Counted from the stretch's first letter, positions 10,019-22,004 are shown. The stretch: 64,000 bases of DNA from Lithobates sylvaticus (GCA_028564925.1 CM053030.1:377302945-377366944); one strand, 5' to 3'. Program-made: numbers and translations. Notes: generated by a model not told the origin, from the sequence alone.

Positions 10019-10086
10019 TGTATGTGTAGACCAAACTTTCTTTTTTTTTTATTTAAAAGGAAGGGTTGAAACTAGAGATAAGGTTA

Positions 10087-10390
10087 ACCCCTTGCCACCA
10101 CCCACCACCAAGGAATCTAAATACAGGGAGTTGGTAGCAGGCCTTCTGGTCATGTTACCACTGTGATTGAAGGTCACAGCATCCACATGTGTTTAGAAGC
10201 TCCGGATCACAAGTGTCAGTGTCAGGAGCTTCCCATGACAGCTTAGTTACTGTTCTAAGAGTGCTCAGGGAGCGCACTCTCAGTACAGAAAAGCCATTCC
10301 CTAGGGATGGATTTGTGCCGCAGCTTGGTATTAAAGCCCTTATCCCTAGCCACCACATATATGCATACTGTTGAAGGGAATAGGTTAAGG
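10087..10390 (-). repeat. Tail fragment of a TTAACC-type repeat (minus strand)
   Basis: On the minus strand it reads ATGCATATATGTGGTGGCTAG..GGAATGGCTTTTCTGTACTGAGAG..AGTAACTAAGCTGTCATGGG. This matches the segment at about 41340-41470 and 43045-43190 (ATGCATATATGAGGCTGCTG..AACAGCTTTTCTGTGCTAAGAG). Only the tail portion of the repeat is present. Confidence 0.6.
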
Positions 10391-10535
10391 CTTATTGATA
10401 TTTTCAACTTCCTGGCTATTCAAGAATTCAGACAAATGCCTAAACACTTACCCATTTACAGGGAGCCGAACATGATGTATAATAGCGGTATTACTACCAC
10501 CATTATACACAATAGCTTGCTACTGTCAATGATTG

Positions 10536-10994
10536 TTAAAGATGTTGTAAACCTCCGAAAAAAAATCCAAAAAAAAACCCCCTGCAAGACAAAGGCATTA
10601 TGAGGTAGTATGCATCGCATACTAGCTCATTATGAAATACTTACCTAAGCATGATGCTCTGCAGTGCCAACCGCACTCCGCTCCCACGTCCAACATCTTT
10701 CCCGGAGTTACTTGTGGGTTCACGGGCTCATGCGCTGTGATTGGCCAGAGCCGCAATGACGTCACTCCCGCGCATGTGCACGGGTGCCTCCGGTCACGGC
10801 ACAGGTCCTGAGGAAACGGCATGAGTAGGCTGTTCCTTCAGTGCACATGCACCGGTGACGTCAAAGGCAGTGTATATAGTAAAAATCTCCTAAACGGTGC
10901 AAGTTTAGGAGATATTTACATTACCTACAGGTAAGCCTTACTATAGGCTTACCTGTAGGTACAATTAAAGAGGAAGACTTTACTTCCTCTTTAA
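10536..10994. repeat. GTTAAAGATGTTGTAAACC repeat
   Basis: Left end TTAAAGATGTTGTAAACCTCC, right end ACTTTACTTCCTCTTTAA. Contains a CpG-bearing GC-rich core (ATGACGTCACTCCCGCGCATG) and the perfect hairpin listed next. Confidence 0.6.
10923..10960. repeat. Perfect 15-bp hairpin with splice-donor-like arms
   Basis: ACCTACAGGTAAGCC (10923-10937) and its exact reverse complement (10946-10960) around an 8-nt loop. Each strand therefore carries CAGGTAAG, a strong vertebrate 5' splice-site consensus. Confidence 0.8.
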
Positions 10995-11204
10995 TGAGTG
11001 GGTACAGGCACAGCTGCATCCTTATCAACTAGTGACACTTACATGGCTAGGAATCCCCAGCTATATAAGGAAAGGGACAGGGTGGTGACAGCAGTGACCA
11101 TAGGCCAAGGCCATAGACTAAATATATCTATGTCCATATTTAGGTTGTGATGTTACCACATCCTTACAATGCTGTTTTTTTTTTTGAAGGGGAGGGGTAA
11201 TTTA

Positions 11205-11490
11205 ATTTAGAACTACGGTAATTTTTTGGGGAATGAGTAGGGCAACTATGTACCCTTTATGCATTTACGTGGGGATGGCAGATATTTGTGCCCCCCCCTT
11301 ATCTAAAGAGTACCCTCACAACCCCCCCAGGCAGGACTGCTATGCATCAGGAGAGAAGGGCAGCCTGCCTGATGGTGTACTCAGATTAAGGGTCTAGTAT
11401 TGTTTTGGGGGGACTTAATCCATTTCAAATCAGTTGCAGATCTTAAGGGTCTGATTTGGATTTTTGGGGATCCATGTAATTTTTTTAAGT
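11205..11490 (+). repeat. Decayed relative of the foldback arm
   Basis: Follows the order of the right arm of the 2025-3923 element with heavy divergence: GAATGAGTAGGGCAACTATGTACCC, ATTTACGTGGGGATGGCAGATATTTG, GCCCCCCCCTTATCTAAAG, GTGTACTCAGATTAAGGGTCT, TTTTGGGGGGACTTAATCC. Only one arm is seen, so the copy is partial or predates formation of the palindrome. Confidence 0.5.
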
Positions 11491-13300
11491 TAGGTTTCTC
11501 TTTAAATTCCTACCAGATTCCAATGGAGTACGGCATTTACATGCAGTAAACTAAATGTCAGTATACTGACACTTTGGCTTCTAAATAATGCTTGTGACTT
11601 GCACAAGATCCTGATGTAAATTACCTCCTATCCTTTAGAAATATAGTTCTATTTTCTGTATTCCAGGATTACTAATCTGTGTTTTAAAATTACAGCAGAG
11701 GCCTGTATTGAGTTGTTTTGGTTTGCAAGCTATAGGCAAGACAATAGACCAAAGCTTGTTTTGACGCAAATTGAAAAATTTCATTACAGGATGGTAAAAT
11801 TACAAGGAAATGGTGTCAAATAAAACACAGCTACTTAACAGCCCAAATCATTTGATGCAGAAAGGAAAATAAAACTCATGGTGCAATTTAACATGAAAAA
11901 AGGGAAAAAGCAATACTTGACTTCAGCCTGAAAATCTATTTATTCCCTGGATCAGCACAGTAACATGCAACAATGAATGCCAGCAGTGCTTGTGGTTTCT
12001 ATTTTGATAAGAAGAGCTCTAAACCTTCTTGGAATGTATCATGTTTTTCATTTCCACTTTGTGCCAGGGTGCAATGATGTTTTCCATAGTCTTGCTAGTT
12101 TATTTATATTGATTGATATTTCTAAAACATAGTAAATAACATGCATTTGACCAGAGTAATTTGGAATGCTGCAACTACTAGATAGTGTAACTACTGTATA
12201 CATCTAAATTTTTGGTTACAAGAAAAAAACAAAAAGAGTAATTTTTTAGCATAAAAATAATTTAAACTCACGCTTGTCGCACAAAATTCCCAAGCAAAGA
12301 CAAGAAGAACTGCAATAGTTAATAAAAGAAAAGCTAAATAATTTGAATCCCAAAAAAATAAAAAACATGACTGTAGGTTCACTATGCTCCCCTTTGAGAA
12401 ATGCCTGCCCAACCACATATTTACTTCTGTCATGGATAGAAACCCTGATGAGACGCTGTTAGTTATTCCTGGCTGAAGTTGGGTTCTTTGTGAGGCAGGG
12501 GCACTATGACTGATGATCAGGTAAAGGAAGCCATTTAGAGCCTCTGCCTCACATGGAACCCCCCCCCCCCCATGACTTTGACTAATATATAGAGGTGCTG
12601 TAATTATGCTGAATCTTGGGAGGGGTACCAGGGCTCCATTGTTCAAAGCAAAGCTAGGTATTAGAGGGGTTGTGTGGGATTTTTCCAATGGCAGCTCCAA
12701 AGGAGAAATGCATACCTACCGGTAAATTATTATTTTTTTTCACCAATTTTTTTACTGGACTCTAAAAATAGGCAATTATAGCCTAAATGTTGTATTATTA
12801 TAAAAACAGGTTTAGCAAATAAATTGTAATTTTTTTGTAAAAATCTGCACATCTAACTTAGGTCATAGACAGTTATAGAGGTAAGAGCGACAGATGGCTT
12901 TGGTTCAAACATAGGGACTGTATCAAAATAGGCAGTTGGGAGTTATGTGTACTGATTAACAAAGTGATTAGAAGTGTGAGATAAATAATGTGGAAAGACA
13001 AACACGACTGATAACATAAGCTATTACAACACAGTCTAATTGAATGCATCTAATATGTGACACTTTCCTTTGATATCTGATGTGAAAATAACAAAACAAA
13101 ATCAATTATTTAAATGCTGCTTAAAGAGATTACACAAATTCTAGTTTCATGGACCTGTTACAATATTCTGCTCCAATATAGCTTTTGCCAAAATTATTAA
13201 ACTGCACAGAAGCAAAACATTTTTTTTATAATTTTGGATAGAACTGTGAAAGGCTAGAACTGCTAGTGACCACACCGACAATGAGAATTTTCCTAAAGGG
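11491..13300. other. Unique AT-rich DNA; no gene accepted
   Basis: The longest open frame (12191-12700, minus, 169 codons) has no recognisable domain, spans a 14-base C run and AT-rich sequence, and lacks coding periodicity that I can see. At 12480-12575 there is a short inverted similarity (GTGAGGCAGGGGC / GCCTCTGCCTCAC) that may mark a small decayed element. Confidence 0.5.
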
Positions 13301-13535
13301 AACATAGACAGTAAAAATACCAGTCAAAGGTCAACCATTCTAAAAGGAAAAAAACAAAAATAAAAAACGATTTAATTGATGCTTGTGTCCCTGTGGGAGA
13401 CACTGGGAGAGATTCTGTTGAATTTCTGCCCCAGTGTCCTCACAGAAAGGAAGGAGAATATTCCCCAAGGGGTACACTGACAGCAACAAAAAAAAAAACC
13501 TGGTGAAGATTTTAAAGCAGAACTGTGGTTTACTT
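13301..13535. repeat. Probable short interspersed repeat fragment
   Basis: Contains GACAGTAAAAATACC..CCTGTGGGAGACACTGGGAGAGA..CCCCAGTGTCCTCACAGAAAGG..CAGCAACAAAAA and ends near TTTAAAGCAGAACTG. Similar blocks (CACAGATAACAGTAAAACC; CACAGATAGCAATAAAAACC) occur at 43620 and 63250, supporting one repeat family. Confidence 0.4.
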
Positions 13536-14150
13536 TTGCAGTTTGTATTATAGTAAACAGATAGCTATAATAAAGTGAAGGGCATTGTCACATTTAGATT
13601 ACATTCAAAAATATGTCCAACAATTTACATTATTTCTTATTGTCTATTTTATGTAGTTTCAAGCACATCTTCTATAGGTATGACCGTTAGCAAAAAACAA
13701 AAAACAACAAAATGTATAAAATGTATGAAACACAACACGTAGTAGCTGCACTACACCGCACTGCACAAAGGTAAAAATAAAAATAGATGTACATCATGAA
13801 TTTCACAGTGTGCAAATGATTCATTATAGCAGAAAAGACAAAAGAGAGAAAAGGAAAAAAGCATGTTGCTAAAAGGGATGAGAAAACCAGTTCAGTACAA
13901 GCTAGGTTCGGCAAATCCAGAAAAAAGGTTGGTGAAACCTGACCTTAGCTCCAAACTAATAAAGTCTATGGAAAACAAATCTTTTTTTTTTCCCTGGCCA
14001 TTTTCAAGATTAATAGGCAAGCTACTGTTGGGAACATGTACCAATTCAAAATAGAAAAAAAAATACTGTTCCCTGGGTAGAGGGTTTTTTCAATCTGCTT
14101 AAGGGGCAATATTGAAAAAAAAAAGTTTAAAAACATGCTTGGTGGATGCC
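13536..14150. other. AT-rich DNA with a decayed repeat at its end
   Basis: 13536-13900 is unique to my reading. From about 13905 to 14150 the sequence carries GTTCGGCAAATCC, AATAAAGTCTATGGAAAACAAATC and AACATGTACCAATTC, in the same order as parts of the repeat at 18863-19232 and its known relatives, so it is probably a diverged copy. Confidence 0.4.
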
Positions 14151-14541
14151 TTAAAGTGAAACTAAAATCAAAAAGTACCTTCTATTGTTCTCAGCCTCCT
14201 CCAAATATCTAAATTCCCCTTTTTTTTTTTGCTGCTGTGATCCAACTTCCTCTTAGAAGGAGGTTACATTTGTTCTCCATGGTCACACTGTATGTAGGAA
14301 TGTAGCCACACTCTTTTGCTTGCTCCTTTGATGGACTAGAGACTATGCACTAGGGACTATGAATTATGGGGACTCTAATAGGCCTAGAACAGTGCACGTG
14401 ACTGCAACTAAGGAGCACTTCTCATTCCACACAAATGGAAGTGAGGGGAAAACAAGAGGTTCAGGGGCTTAGAGGGGATATAAGAAGGCATCAGAAAAAC
14501 ATAAGAAATGATTTCATGAAAAATATATTACATGGCCTTTA
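14151..14541. repeat. TTAAAGTGAAACTAAAATC repeat
   Basis: Starts TTAAAGTGAAACTAAAATCA and ends ATTACATGGCCTTTAA. Interior has CAACTTCCTCTTAGAAGGAGG and GATGGACTAGAGACTATGC. It abuts the next TTAACCACTTG repeat directly. Confidence 0.55.
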
Positions 14542-15300
14542 ACCACTTGCTGACCGTGCTATAGCTGAATGATGGCTACAGAACAGCCGGCTAGTTCTGG
14601 GAGGCTGTCATATGATGGCCTCCCATGATTGCCCCTTTGCAGGGTGTGGGCGGCGTGCTCTGTGATCACAGTGTCTGGAGGATACTGCTGATAACAGATT
14701 GAGGTAAAGAGCCAATCAGCCTTTCTTTACCATGTGATCAGCTGTGTCCAATCACAGCTGATGACGGATGTAAACAGAAGCCAGGTTATCAACACTCCTT
14801 TCCTCATGCTGACAGCATTAAGAGAGGAGAATAGAGCCGATAAGTGGCTCTATAAAAAGTGTCCTGATTATAAGTGCAGTCCCAGCAGTGCCCACCAGTG
14901 CTGCCAATCTGTTCCCACCAATGCTGTCAATTAGTGCCCATCAGTACTGCTAATCAGTGCTTATCAGTGCCTCCTCATCAGTGTCCCCTATCAATGCCGC
15001 CTACCAGTGCCCATCAGTGCCACCTATCAGTGCCCATCAGGGCCACCTATCAGTGGCCACCAGTGCCACCTATAAGTGCCCATCAGTGCCGCCTATCAGT
15101 ATAGCCCTATCAGTGCTCACCAGTGCTCACCAGCTATGCCTATCAGTGCCCATCAACGCCCCTCAGTGCCACCTCATAAGTGTCGCCTCATCAGTGCCCA
15201 TCAGTGCAGCCTCATCAGCGCACATCATTGCAGGAGAGAAAATTACCTGTTTGCAAAATGTTATAACAAACTATGAACTATGAACTATGAGTGTTCAGCC
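14542..15300 (-). repeat. TTAACCACTTG repeat with minisatellite (copy F, reverse, truncated)
   Basis: Begins AACCACTTGCTGACCGTGCTATAGC, which is the reverse complement of the tail at 41505-41543 (CATCATTCGGCTATGGCC..CAAGTGGTTAA). It continues with ACCATGTGATCAGCTGTGTCCAATCACAGC and then the minisatellite. The head of the family is missing; the end is marked by four AACTATG units at 15270-15293. Confidence 0.65.
14875..15235. repeat. Minisatellite, core CATCAGTGCC (inside copy F)
   Basis: About 30 short units of 10-12 bp built from CAGTGCCCATCAGTGCCACCTAT. The plus-strand frames rich in QCPISA and HQCxPS are simple translations of the repeat. The same core on the opposite strand (GGCACTGATG) makes up the minisatellites at 40330-40890 and 56540-57065. 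Confidence 0.85.
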
Positions 15301-15443
15301 TCCTTTCCTATATTAGACTGGGCCACATGGCTTTCAACATTGAGGGAGCACCTTGAAAACTGCCCTTGTCTTAATGTTAAGGGACAAGAGCATGTACCCC
15401 ACATCTGATATCCCAAGAAAGATGACTAAACGCAATTGGTATC

Positions 15444-16239
15444 TTAACCTCCCTGGCGGTATGATTCTGTCTGGAATTTGGTGCTGAAAGTGGTACAATT
15501 ATTTTGCGTGGAAATTTGGCGTTTTTATATTGTAGGCATGCAATTCTTATGAATAACTCACTTAAATCTGTCCGAACCAGAGTCTAGTAGACATCCCGGG
15601 TATGATAAAGTTTGAAACACAAAATAATAAATTATAATATAATAAAAATATATCTAAAAATGATTCAATAATGTAATCAAATCAAAAACACTGAAATTTG
15701 CTCAGTTGCAGAATAGTCGCTGTCATTAAATTTATTGTTTGATGATAAATTGTGATTTTAATTTTTTATCGGTGTTTTCTAGCTGGTCTAAAACCACTTT
15801 TGACATAAAGGGACACTTTTTGGTTGCTATGGACAATCTCCAGTTTCCAGGCAGAAAAAAAATCTTTTTATTATATAAAATGACATGCAGACTGGGCAGA
15901 CCACTAGGGACAAAGGGGGTGTGTATTTTTTGTATACAGTACTGTAATCTGTAAGATTACAGCACTGTATGTGTTGTGTGTTTTTAAACTTTTTTAAATT
16001 TGGCGCCGATCTCCACTCCCGTGCGTCGGAACGTCGCAGGGAACGGAGACCGGCACTGTGTGAATCGAGCGAGCGGACGGCTCCCTCACACAGCGGGGAG
16101 ACATCGCAGGATCCAGGGGAAAAGGTAAGTAACTTCCCCCCTGCATCCTGCACGCAAGCCCGAGTCTGGCTCGGGTTACCGCTCCCAGCAGAAAAAGCTG
16201 GACCCGAGCCAGGCTCGGGGTTACCGCTAGGGAGGTTAA
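15444..16239. mobile_element. TTAACCTCCCTGGCGG element, copy 1 (complete)
   Basis: Inverted ends: TTAACCTCCCTGGCGGTATG at the left and CCGCTAGGGAGGTTAA at the right. Interior landmarks are GCGTTTTTATATTGTAGGC, ACATCCCGGGTATGATAAAG, GAAATTTGCTCAGTTGCAGAAT, GGACAATCTCCAGTTTCCAGG, a TACAGTACTGTAATCT hairpin near 15935, and ATCGCAGGATCC followed by AAGGTAAGTAAC. A second copy lies at 34142. If TTAA is the target duplication this resembles a piggyBac-type non-autonomous element; no transposase is present to confirm. Confidence 0.7.
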
Positions 16240-17289
16240 TGTACATACTTCAGATTTAAAGTTTTTCATGTGAATTCAAGGAGCAAAAAGGTATATGATA
16301 TTCCCCTTGCTAGCACTTACACTTTACGGTATACTAATGAATGTTTTTTCTTTTTATAGCATTCTCATTTGACTGACAGTGCAAAATCCTTGTCATATCA
16401 CTGTCATCCATCAATAAGTACTGTATTTACCACTGGTTGCTGACAAAACCATTATTTTGATCTAGAGATATTATAGCCTGTAAATGCAGCACATTTAAAT
16501 ACTGCTTGAATACTTTATTCCAGTACACGAGTTGCATATTTGCAATAATAAAAATAGATAAGAGGAATGATGTAGCATGCCCAACCTGCCATTTGTTACA
16601 GATCTACATAGTACTTCATAACCCCATGTCCAAACAAACCATGTAGTGATATTTTATTTTTTTTGTTAATGAGTAATGTACATTAACTATATCAAATGTC
16701 TAGTAAAACCCATAACACTGCAAAAACATCATGTACCACAAGAACTGCCCTTGAAGAAACATGTTAGACTCTCTCTGTAATGCTCAATGAGACAGAAATT
16801 CAATTTGCATTATCCAGTCATATGCTCCAAGGATTTGGCAATGCTGATGATAAATTAGATAAAGAATATTTCATTATCATGGAGCAGCCCATACTATGCT
16901 CCAGATCTGTTTGCAATATTACTTTTCATCTCCAATGGCTTTGCTTAAAACAAAGAAAAGGCACAGACAAAAAAGAGTGAAACTATAGATTATGCTATTA
17001 CTGTTATAAGGTGACCTTCAATGACAATGCTATTTGACCATCCACAGGATTTGATAACATAAATATAGTAATTTACACAAACTGAAACTAGTGGTTAGTG
17101 TCTATAGGAGGGAAATGCATTTAACCATAAGTAAGTATGCTGACAAAAATCACAAATCTCCTATAGAACATCTTAAAATGATAATCTCAATCTAAATATA
17201 GGATGTTTTAATAATATTACTCTAATCCAAATAAGAAACGGTGTAGAAATGGATACAATGAGACTTATTGACTAAAGAAAATTAACATG
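16240..17289. other. Unique AT-rich DNA
   Basis: No gene, RNA or repeat ends recognised. Confidence 0.6.
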
Positions 17290-17560
17290 ATCAGAGAAAA
17301 ATAGTTAGCGATCACAGTGATCACATGATCTCTCTCTCCTCTCTCCTGAGTGACGTTACAGGGGGAATCTCGGGCCCGCCCGCTGAATCTTTCAGACGGG
17401 GAGAGGAGAAAGCCAGCCGATCATGTGATCACTGAGAAGAGCTGTGAAATGAGGTATAGCAGGCTTTTTTTTTATAAATCACTCACACAGGGGCACACAG
17501 GATTAGAACACAGAGGGAATGGTATGAAGATGTGAAAGTGGCTTAACAACCACTTTAAGT
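17290..17560. repeat. Repeat fragment with perfect 16-bp inverted repeat
   Basis: CAGTGATCACATGATC at 17315-17330 and its exact reverse complement at 17419-17434 enclose a GC-rich 88-bp loop (CGGGCCCGCCCGCTG). The segment ends TTAACAACCACTTTAAG, a tail typical of the short repeats in this window. Confidence 0.55.
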
Positions 17561-18862
17561 GTTTTCCCAGTCATAATTTGTATCTTGTTTTGAATGCTTA
17601 CCAATTCTTCATGGTTCCTCCAGCCCACTTTGAAGGGTCGCAAAATCAGTGGCTCCTACTTCTACTATGAACACAGTATTGAGACATGAATAGCTTTATT
17701 ACATGTGATTTTCAAAAGTATGTTTAATTCTATTATATTTGCAAAGTTTTCATACAAAGCTAGGAATGTTTGTTTCACAGACACAATGATTGTCAAAATG
17801 TTCTTACATTTTTGACTATACAACTGTTCAATCATTTTCTTTTCGTTCTCATCAAAACATCTTTCTTTTGATATTTTATATCAATCAGACACTTTTTCTC
17901 TGTCTTCTCATGATGCTCATTCTAAGAAAGGACACTGATGTCTAGTTGTTAGAGTCTATAATGAGGGAAAATCTCAGTTTGATTTGTTTTCTTCTCTTGC
18001 ACTTGTACCTGTAGTGATGGACATAGCTGTCAAAGAAGATTTTTTTGAGGTCGCTATTCAACTACTGCCAAGTGCCCATATGCAAATACAAATTGCCTCT
18101 GAAGATAAAGAGTATTTTCTTTTTTCTGATACCCTAAACTATCTCCTGATCAGACAATGAATTCCACTCAGATGTGTGCTTAACCCACATATAATATATA
18201 TATATATAAGCTCCTACATCCAGGTGTACATGTTGTGGAGGATTTGGTACCCTCCTTGTCTGGTACATTATGTGCATTGAAGGTGGGTTTTGGAGGCTAG
18301 TTTCTGATAGTGGGGAGGCAGATCTCCTCAAAAAACAATTCAGAAGTTAAACTATGTAAACCAGCAATATTTCAAAAGTTCACATTTACAGTTGTTTTAG
18401 ATGGAAGAGCAGTATAAAAGTGTGTAAGGTGGTGATCTGACAATACAACTGGGTCTGTAGTTAGTTATTCAGTTATTTTTAGTCCCAAATTAAAAAAAAA
18501 AAAAAAAAACAAAGTCAGTTGTATGGCAGATGATACTACTTGAGTGAATCTCAGTACTGTCATAGTATTGGGGACTTGTCCAAATTGAGATTTCTTCCTG
18601 ATAGGATACTCTGTCATCTTATACCTTTATTCCTATCTATCACGTTATTACTGTCTACATTAACTTACCTTATTTGGCAGCATTCCTCTATTGTGCCACA
18701 CTCAGATTCTGCACAGGGAAAAATGTATATATAAAAATGACCCAACACAAATCAGATCTACATACTGTTCAATTTATTGGTCCGTGTACTGCATATTTAT
18801 AGTATACATTCAAGATATAGCCCATCCATAGGTCATTACCAATCAAAGCCATGCTAGACACT
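17561..18862. other. Unique AT-rich DNA
   Basis: Contains a short (AT)n tract at 18187-18206 and an A18 run near 18491. No gene recognised. Confidence 0.6.
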
Positions 18863-19232
18863 AGGGATGAGCCGAACACCAGAACTTGCGAACAGGCAAA
18901 ACATTTGTGCGAACATTCGAACACCGGTAAAGTCTATGGGTAACGAACATGAAAAATCAAAAGTGCTAATTTTAAAGGCTTATATGCATGTTATTGTAAT
19001 ATAAAGTGTTTGGGGACCTACCCCAGGGGACATGTATCAATGCAAAAAAAGTTTTAAAAACTGCAGTTTTTTCAAGAGCAGTGATTTTAATAATGCTTAA
19101 AGTGAAACAATAAAAAATGAAATATTCCTTTAAATATCATGCCTGGGGGGTGTCTGTTGTATGCCTATAAAGTAGCACATCTTTCCTGTGTTTAGAACAA
19201 TACCACAGCAAAATGACATTTCTAAAGGAAAA
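18863..19232 (+). repeat. CTAGGGATGAGCCGAAC repeat, partial
   Basis: Starts ACTAGGGATGAGCCGAACACC, then CGAACATTCGAACACC, AAAGTCTATGGG, AAAATCAAAAGTGCTAATTTTAAAGGC, AAAGTGTTTGGGG, CCCCAGGGGACATGTATCAATGC, GAGCAGTGATTTTAATAATGC and AAAATGACATTTCTAAAGGAAAAA. I recognise this order as a widespread frog interspersed repeat. The copy stops after the last motif, so its 3' part is missing. Confidence 0.65.
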
Positions 19233-19469
19233 AATTTAATGAATGCTGCTCACATTCATAAAACTATGTATGGCTGCCATGTAAGCAGGTTAGGCCAATG
19301 GGAAGGGTTCAGATTTGAGCTCCACCACCCTTGCGACCTTGTCCTGGGCAGTGCAATATTGGGTAGTTATGTGTTACTGCTGTTTCTGTGTTGGATCCTA
19401 CATTTTCATCTAGCCATATTTCTGTGATGCAAGCCAATGCACAGGATTCAAGGAGATAAGCTAATGGTA

Positions 19470-20060
19470 ATTAGGACTGTTGCTTATTACAAAGAGAAGT
19501 AATACAATGTATTAAAGTAGTGCAGCGTAAATCAAGGCTCAATAAACATATACAAATGTAAAATTAAGTCCAATAATGTTCCAGTAAGAAGAAAAGAGGT
19601 GGACTAGCAGTCCCAGAAAGAACTGAAAAGAATCCACGTAAGAAAGGACACAAATCCAATGCAAATCGCGACTATCCCTCCACCTCCAGACCACCTGCTT
19701 CGCTCACCTCAGGATGTGGACCACTGAACTAACAGATGGTCAACAACACATGTCCCATATGGGTAAATCACCCGGGATGGATCCAAGCCCTCCAAACAGT
19801 GTCCCAAGGGTTATGATTGGTGAGAGAAAAAGTAGAGTGAAGTGCTCACTGACAGCTAGTTTCAAACACTTTATTAATAAAAAATCTACTCACAAACAGG
19901 CTTAATAAAAAGCGCATATCCAGAGCAGTAATATCAATGTAAGATTCCAGGATGGCAGCGGGTGATGTCAGAATGTAGCTCCTCCCCCAGACATAAAATG
20001 TACAGTGATACATTAACTCCTGGTTTGAGGAATGCTTCACTTTGAAGTGAAAGTACCACT
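19470..20060 (-). mobile_element. Retroelement-like segment, possibly Penelope-like 3' region
   Basis: On the minus strand it reads GGGGGAGGAGCTACATTCTGAC, then GATATGCGCTTTTTATTAAGCC, TTTTTATTAATAAAGTGTTTG, GGGAGGTGAGCG-type sequence and ends near GATTTACGCTGCACTACTTTAATAC. The combination of AATAAA, GCGCT and a T-rich tail resembles frog Penelope-like terminal regions, but no protein domain is visible. Limits are approximate. Confidence 0.3.
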
Positions 20061-20379
20061 AACCTACCTCCACCCAAACATATTTGATTTTTTTTTTTGG
20101 GGGGGGGGGGTAGGTAACTGATAGGTACTCATTCCAACTTCCACAATTCTTGCCTAGGTAAGAATTATGTAAGTTTGGTCTGCCCCCTCCCCACTCACAG
20201 TTCACTTCCACAGCCAATATGGAGACACCAGGGACCTGAAACCCAGTGAAGAATAATCCCCACCAAAGACAGCTATGAACTCTTGGGCTGGTTTGTTTCT
20301 TAGAAGTCAACAGCTACAAAGGGATGCTTATGGACATGACTATGTTTATCCATTAGGGTAAAAATTATTGGACATACCT
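20061..20379. other. Unique DNA with T12-G13 run
   Basis: A run of about 12 T followed by about 13 G lies at 20088-20110. Otherwise featureless. Confidence 0.5.
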
Positions 20380-20585
20380 GGTCACATGGTAAAGAGCCGC
20401 TGTGATTGACTCTTTACCCTGATCTGTGGCCAGATGTGTCTGAAGGACACAGCTGATCACAGATCCCTGCTGATGCACGCCGCAGGGGGCATGTGGGAAG
20501 TGTGATCATGGGAGGACGTCAAAGGATGCCTTTCTGGAAATGTGCGACCTCGTTGTAACCGTAATTCGGCTATAGCATGGTCACG
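20380..20585 (+). repeat. Tail fragment of a TTAACC-type repeat
   Basis: Has GTCACATGGTAAAGAGCCGCTGTGATTG, GACACAGCTGATCACAGATC and TAATTCGGCTATAGCATGGTCAC, matching the tails of the copies at 14542, 39563 and 56420. Confidence 0.55.
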
Positions 20586-20726
20586 AATAGGTCAATGATG
20601 TATGTATGTATTCCTCTGGAAGTCTTGGATTCTTGCAGCTTTGAAATCAAAGATTATCAACCCAGTGTATTTTTATGTACAATAGCAATCCAGTGTGTGA
20701 TAAAATATGGATCCCTTTACATTTTA

Positions 20727-20728
<2 letters not shown>

Positions 20729-20820
<92 letters not shown>
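20729..20820. repeat. Microsatellite (AT)n
   Basis: About 45 AT units with one CT interruption near 20760. The plus-strand open frame across it (YIYIYI) is an artefact. Confidence 0.95.
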
Positions 20821-20822
<2 letters not shown>

Positions 20823-21690
20823 ATTAAATTGTGACAGGCAAAAATGAAATACATACAACATAAAAATAAAAAAAAGATAAAGGGCAATAATAACATTTTG
20901 AGCAGCTAAATACCTCCCATGAATGTGCATACTATAGACTTCAACATTAATTTTTATGTACCCTTTGATTTATTACCTATGCAATCAATGGATGATCACA
21001 CACACAGTAAGACAGACTTATACATTAATATCTGAATATGTAATGTGTTCATAGACAGACATAAACATAGACAGAGTTATATTACATTATAAGTATATTT
21101 ACATATTAGTAATTATATTTAAGGAAGGATTTGTTCAGATGGAACATGCCTAATGAGTAGATTTAGAAAACACTGGTGCACCATGGGGTGAGGAATATCC
21201 TGTGAAATAGGCTTAATTGTGTAAGCAAATGAGGCACATCCGAATGCAATCACTATTAGCAAATGGACTAGTAAATCCATTGTTATATTACCTTGGTAAA
21301 CATCAAGTACAATTGCTTGTACTTATACACTTTATTTGAATATATGAAGTAATGTGAATAATTCTGTATGAGGCTACATCAGGTGCACTCGTGCATACTT
21401 CCTTTATTAGATAATGGCTTTGTACATTCACTAAATCAAATTTCTTTGAGTAAATATTTAATGACATGGAAAAGCATGCTATAAGCAAATCTTTGGTAAG
21501 AAATATAAATTGAACAGTTGGATAGTTAACTAGGCACCCTTAGGGACCAGACCATATATTTTACAACAGTACATTAGTTCTCATAGCACAAAGCTAAACA
21601 AAAGTTAATTGTTCAAGGCTCTCACCTCTAGGAAGAAGTGAAAAACCTAAATATCTAACTTCTAAAGTATTTCTAAGGTCATACACTTTC
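20823..21690. other. Unique AT-rich DNA
   Basis: No gene or repeat recognised. Confidence 0.6.
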
Positions 21691-21691
21691 C

Positions 21692-21971
21692 TTAACTCCT
21701 TGGCGCGACCGTACACAAATATACCACCACTCAATGCCTGGTCATTAGCACTGAGGGGTCACATATTTGTGTAAATTGCTGCCAATACACCTGTGCCGAG
21801 AAAGCATGCGCTGCATGCTCTTGGCACAGTTACCATTGCCTAACCAAAAGTTTTCTAATCATGTAACAGCCATCACAGCCAATCACGGCAGTCATGTGAC
21901 CTTAAGCCCCCCCCCTTTACAGCATCATAAACCGCCTAAAGGGCCAAGAGGCGCTCGCGCTAAGAGGTTAA
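21692..21971. mobile_element. Short TTAA-ended MITE (TTAACTCCTTGGCGCGA)
   Basis: Left end TTAACTCCTTGGCGCGA; right end TCGCGCTAAGAGGTTAA is its imperfect inverted copy. About 280 bp, with a GC-rich interior and no reading frame. The TTAA borders are shared with the elements at 15444 and 34142. Confidence 0.65.
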
Positions 21972-22004
21972 CAATAAACTAACAACAACAATTTTACTTC
22001 TCAC

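Noticed and set aside
12191-12700. 169-codon minus-strand open frame
   Set aside because: No domain, spans a C14 run and AT-rich DNA, and no supporting splice or promoter context. I treat it as chance.
14875-15235. Regularly spaced repeats that might suggest a CRISPR array
   Set aside because: Units are 10-12 bp, contiguous and degenerate with no unique spacers. This is a eukaryotic minisatellite.
20577-20834. 85-codon frame with YIYIYI tail
   Set aside because: The C-terminal half is an (AT)n microsatellite.
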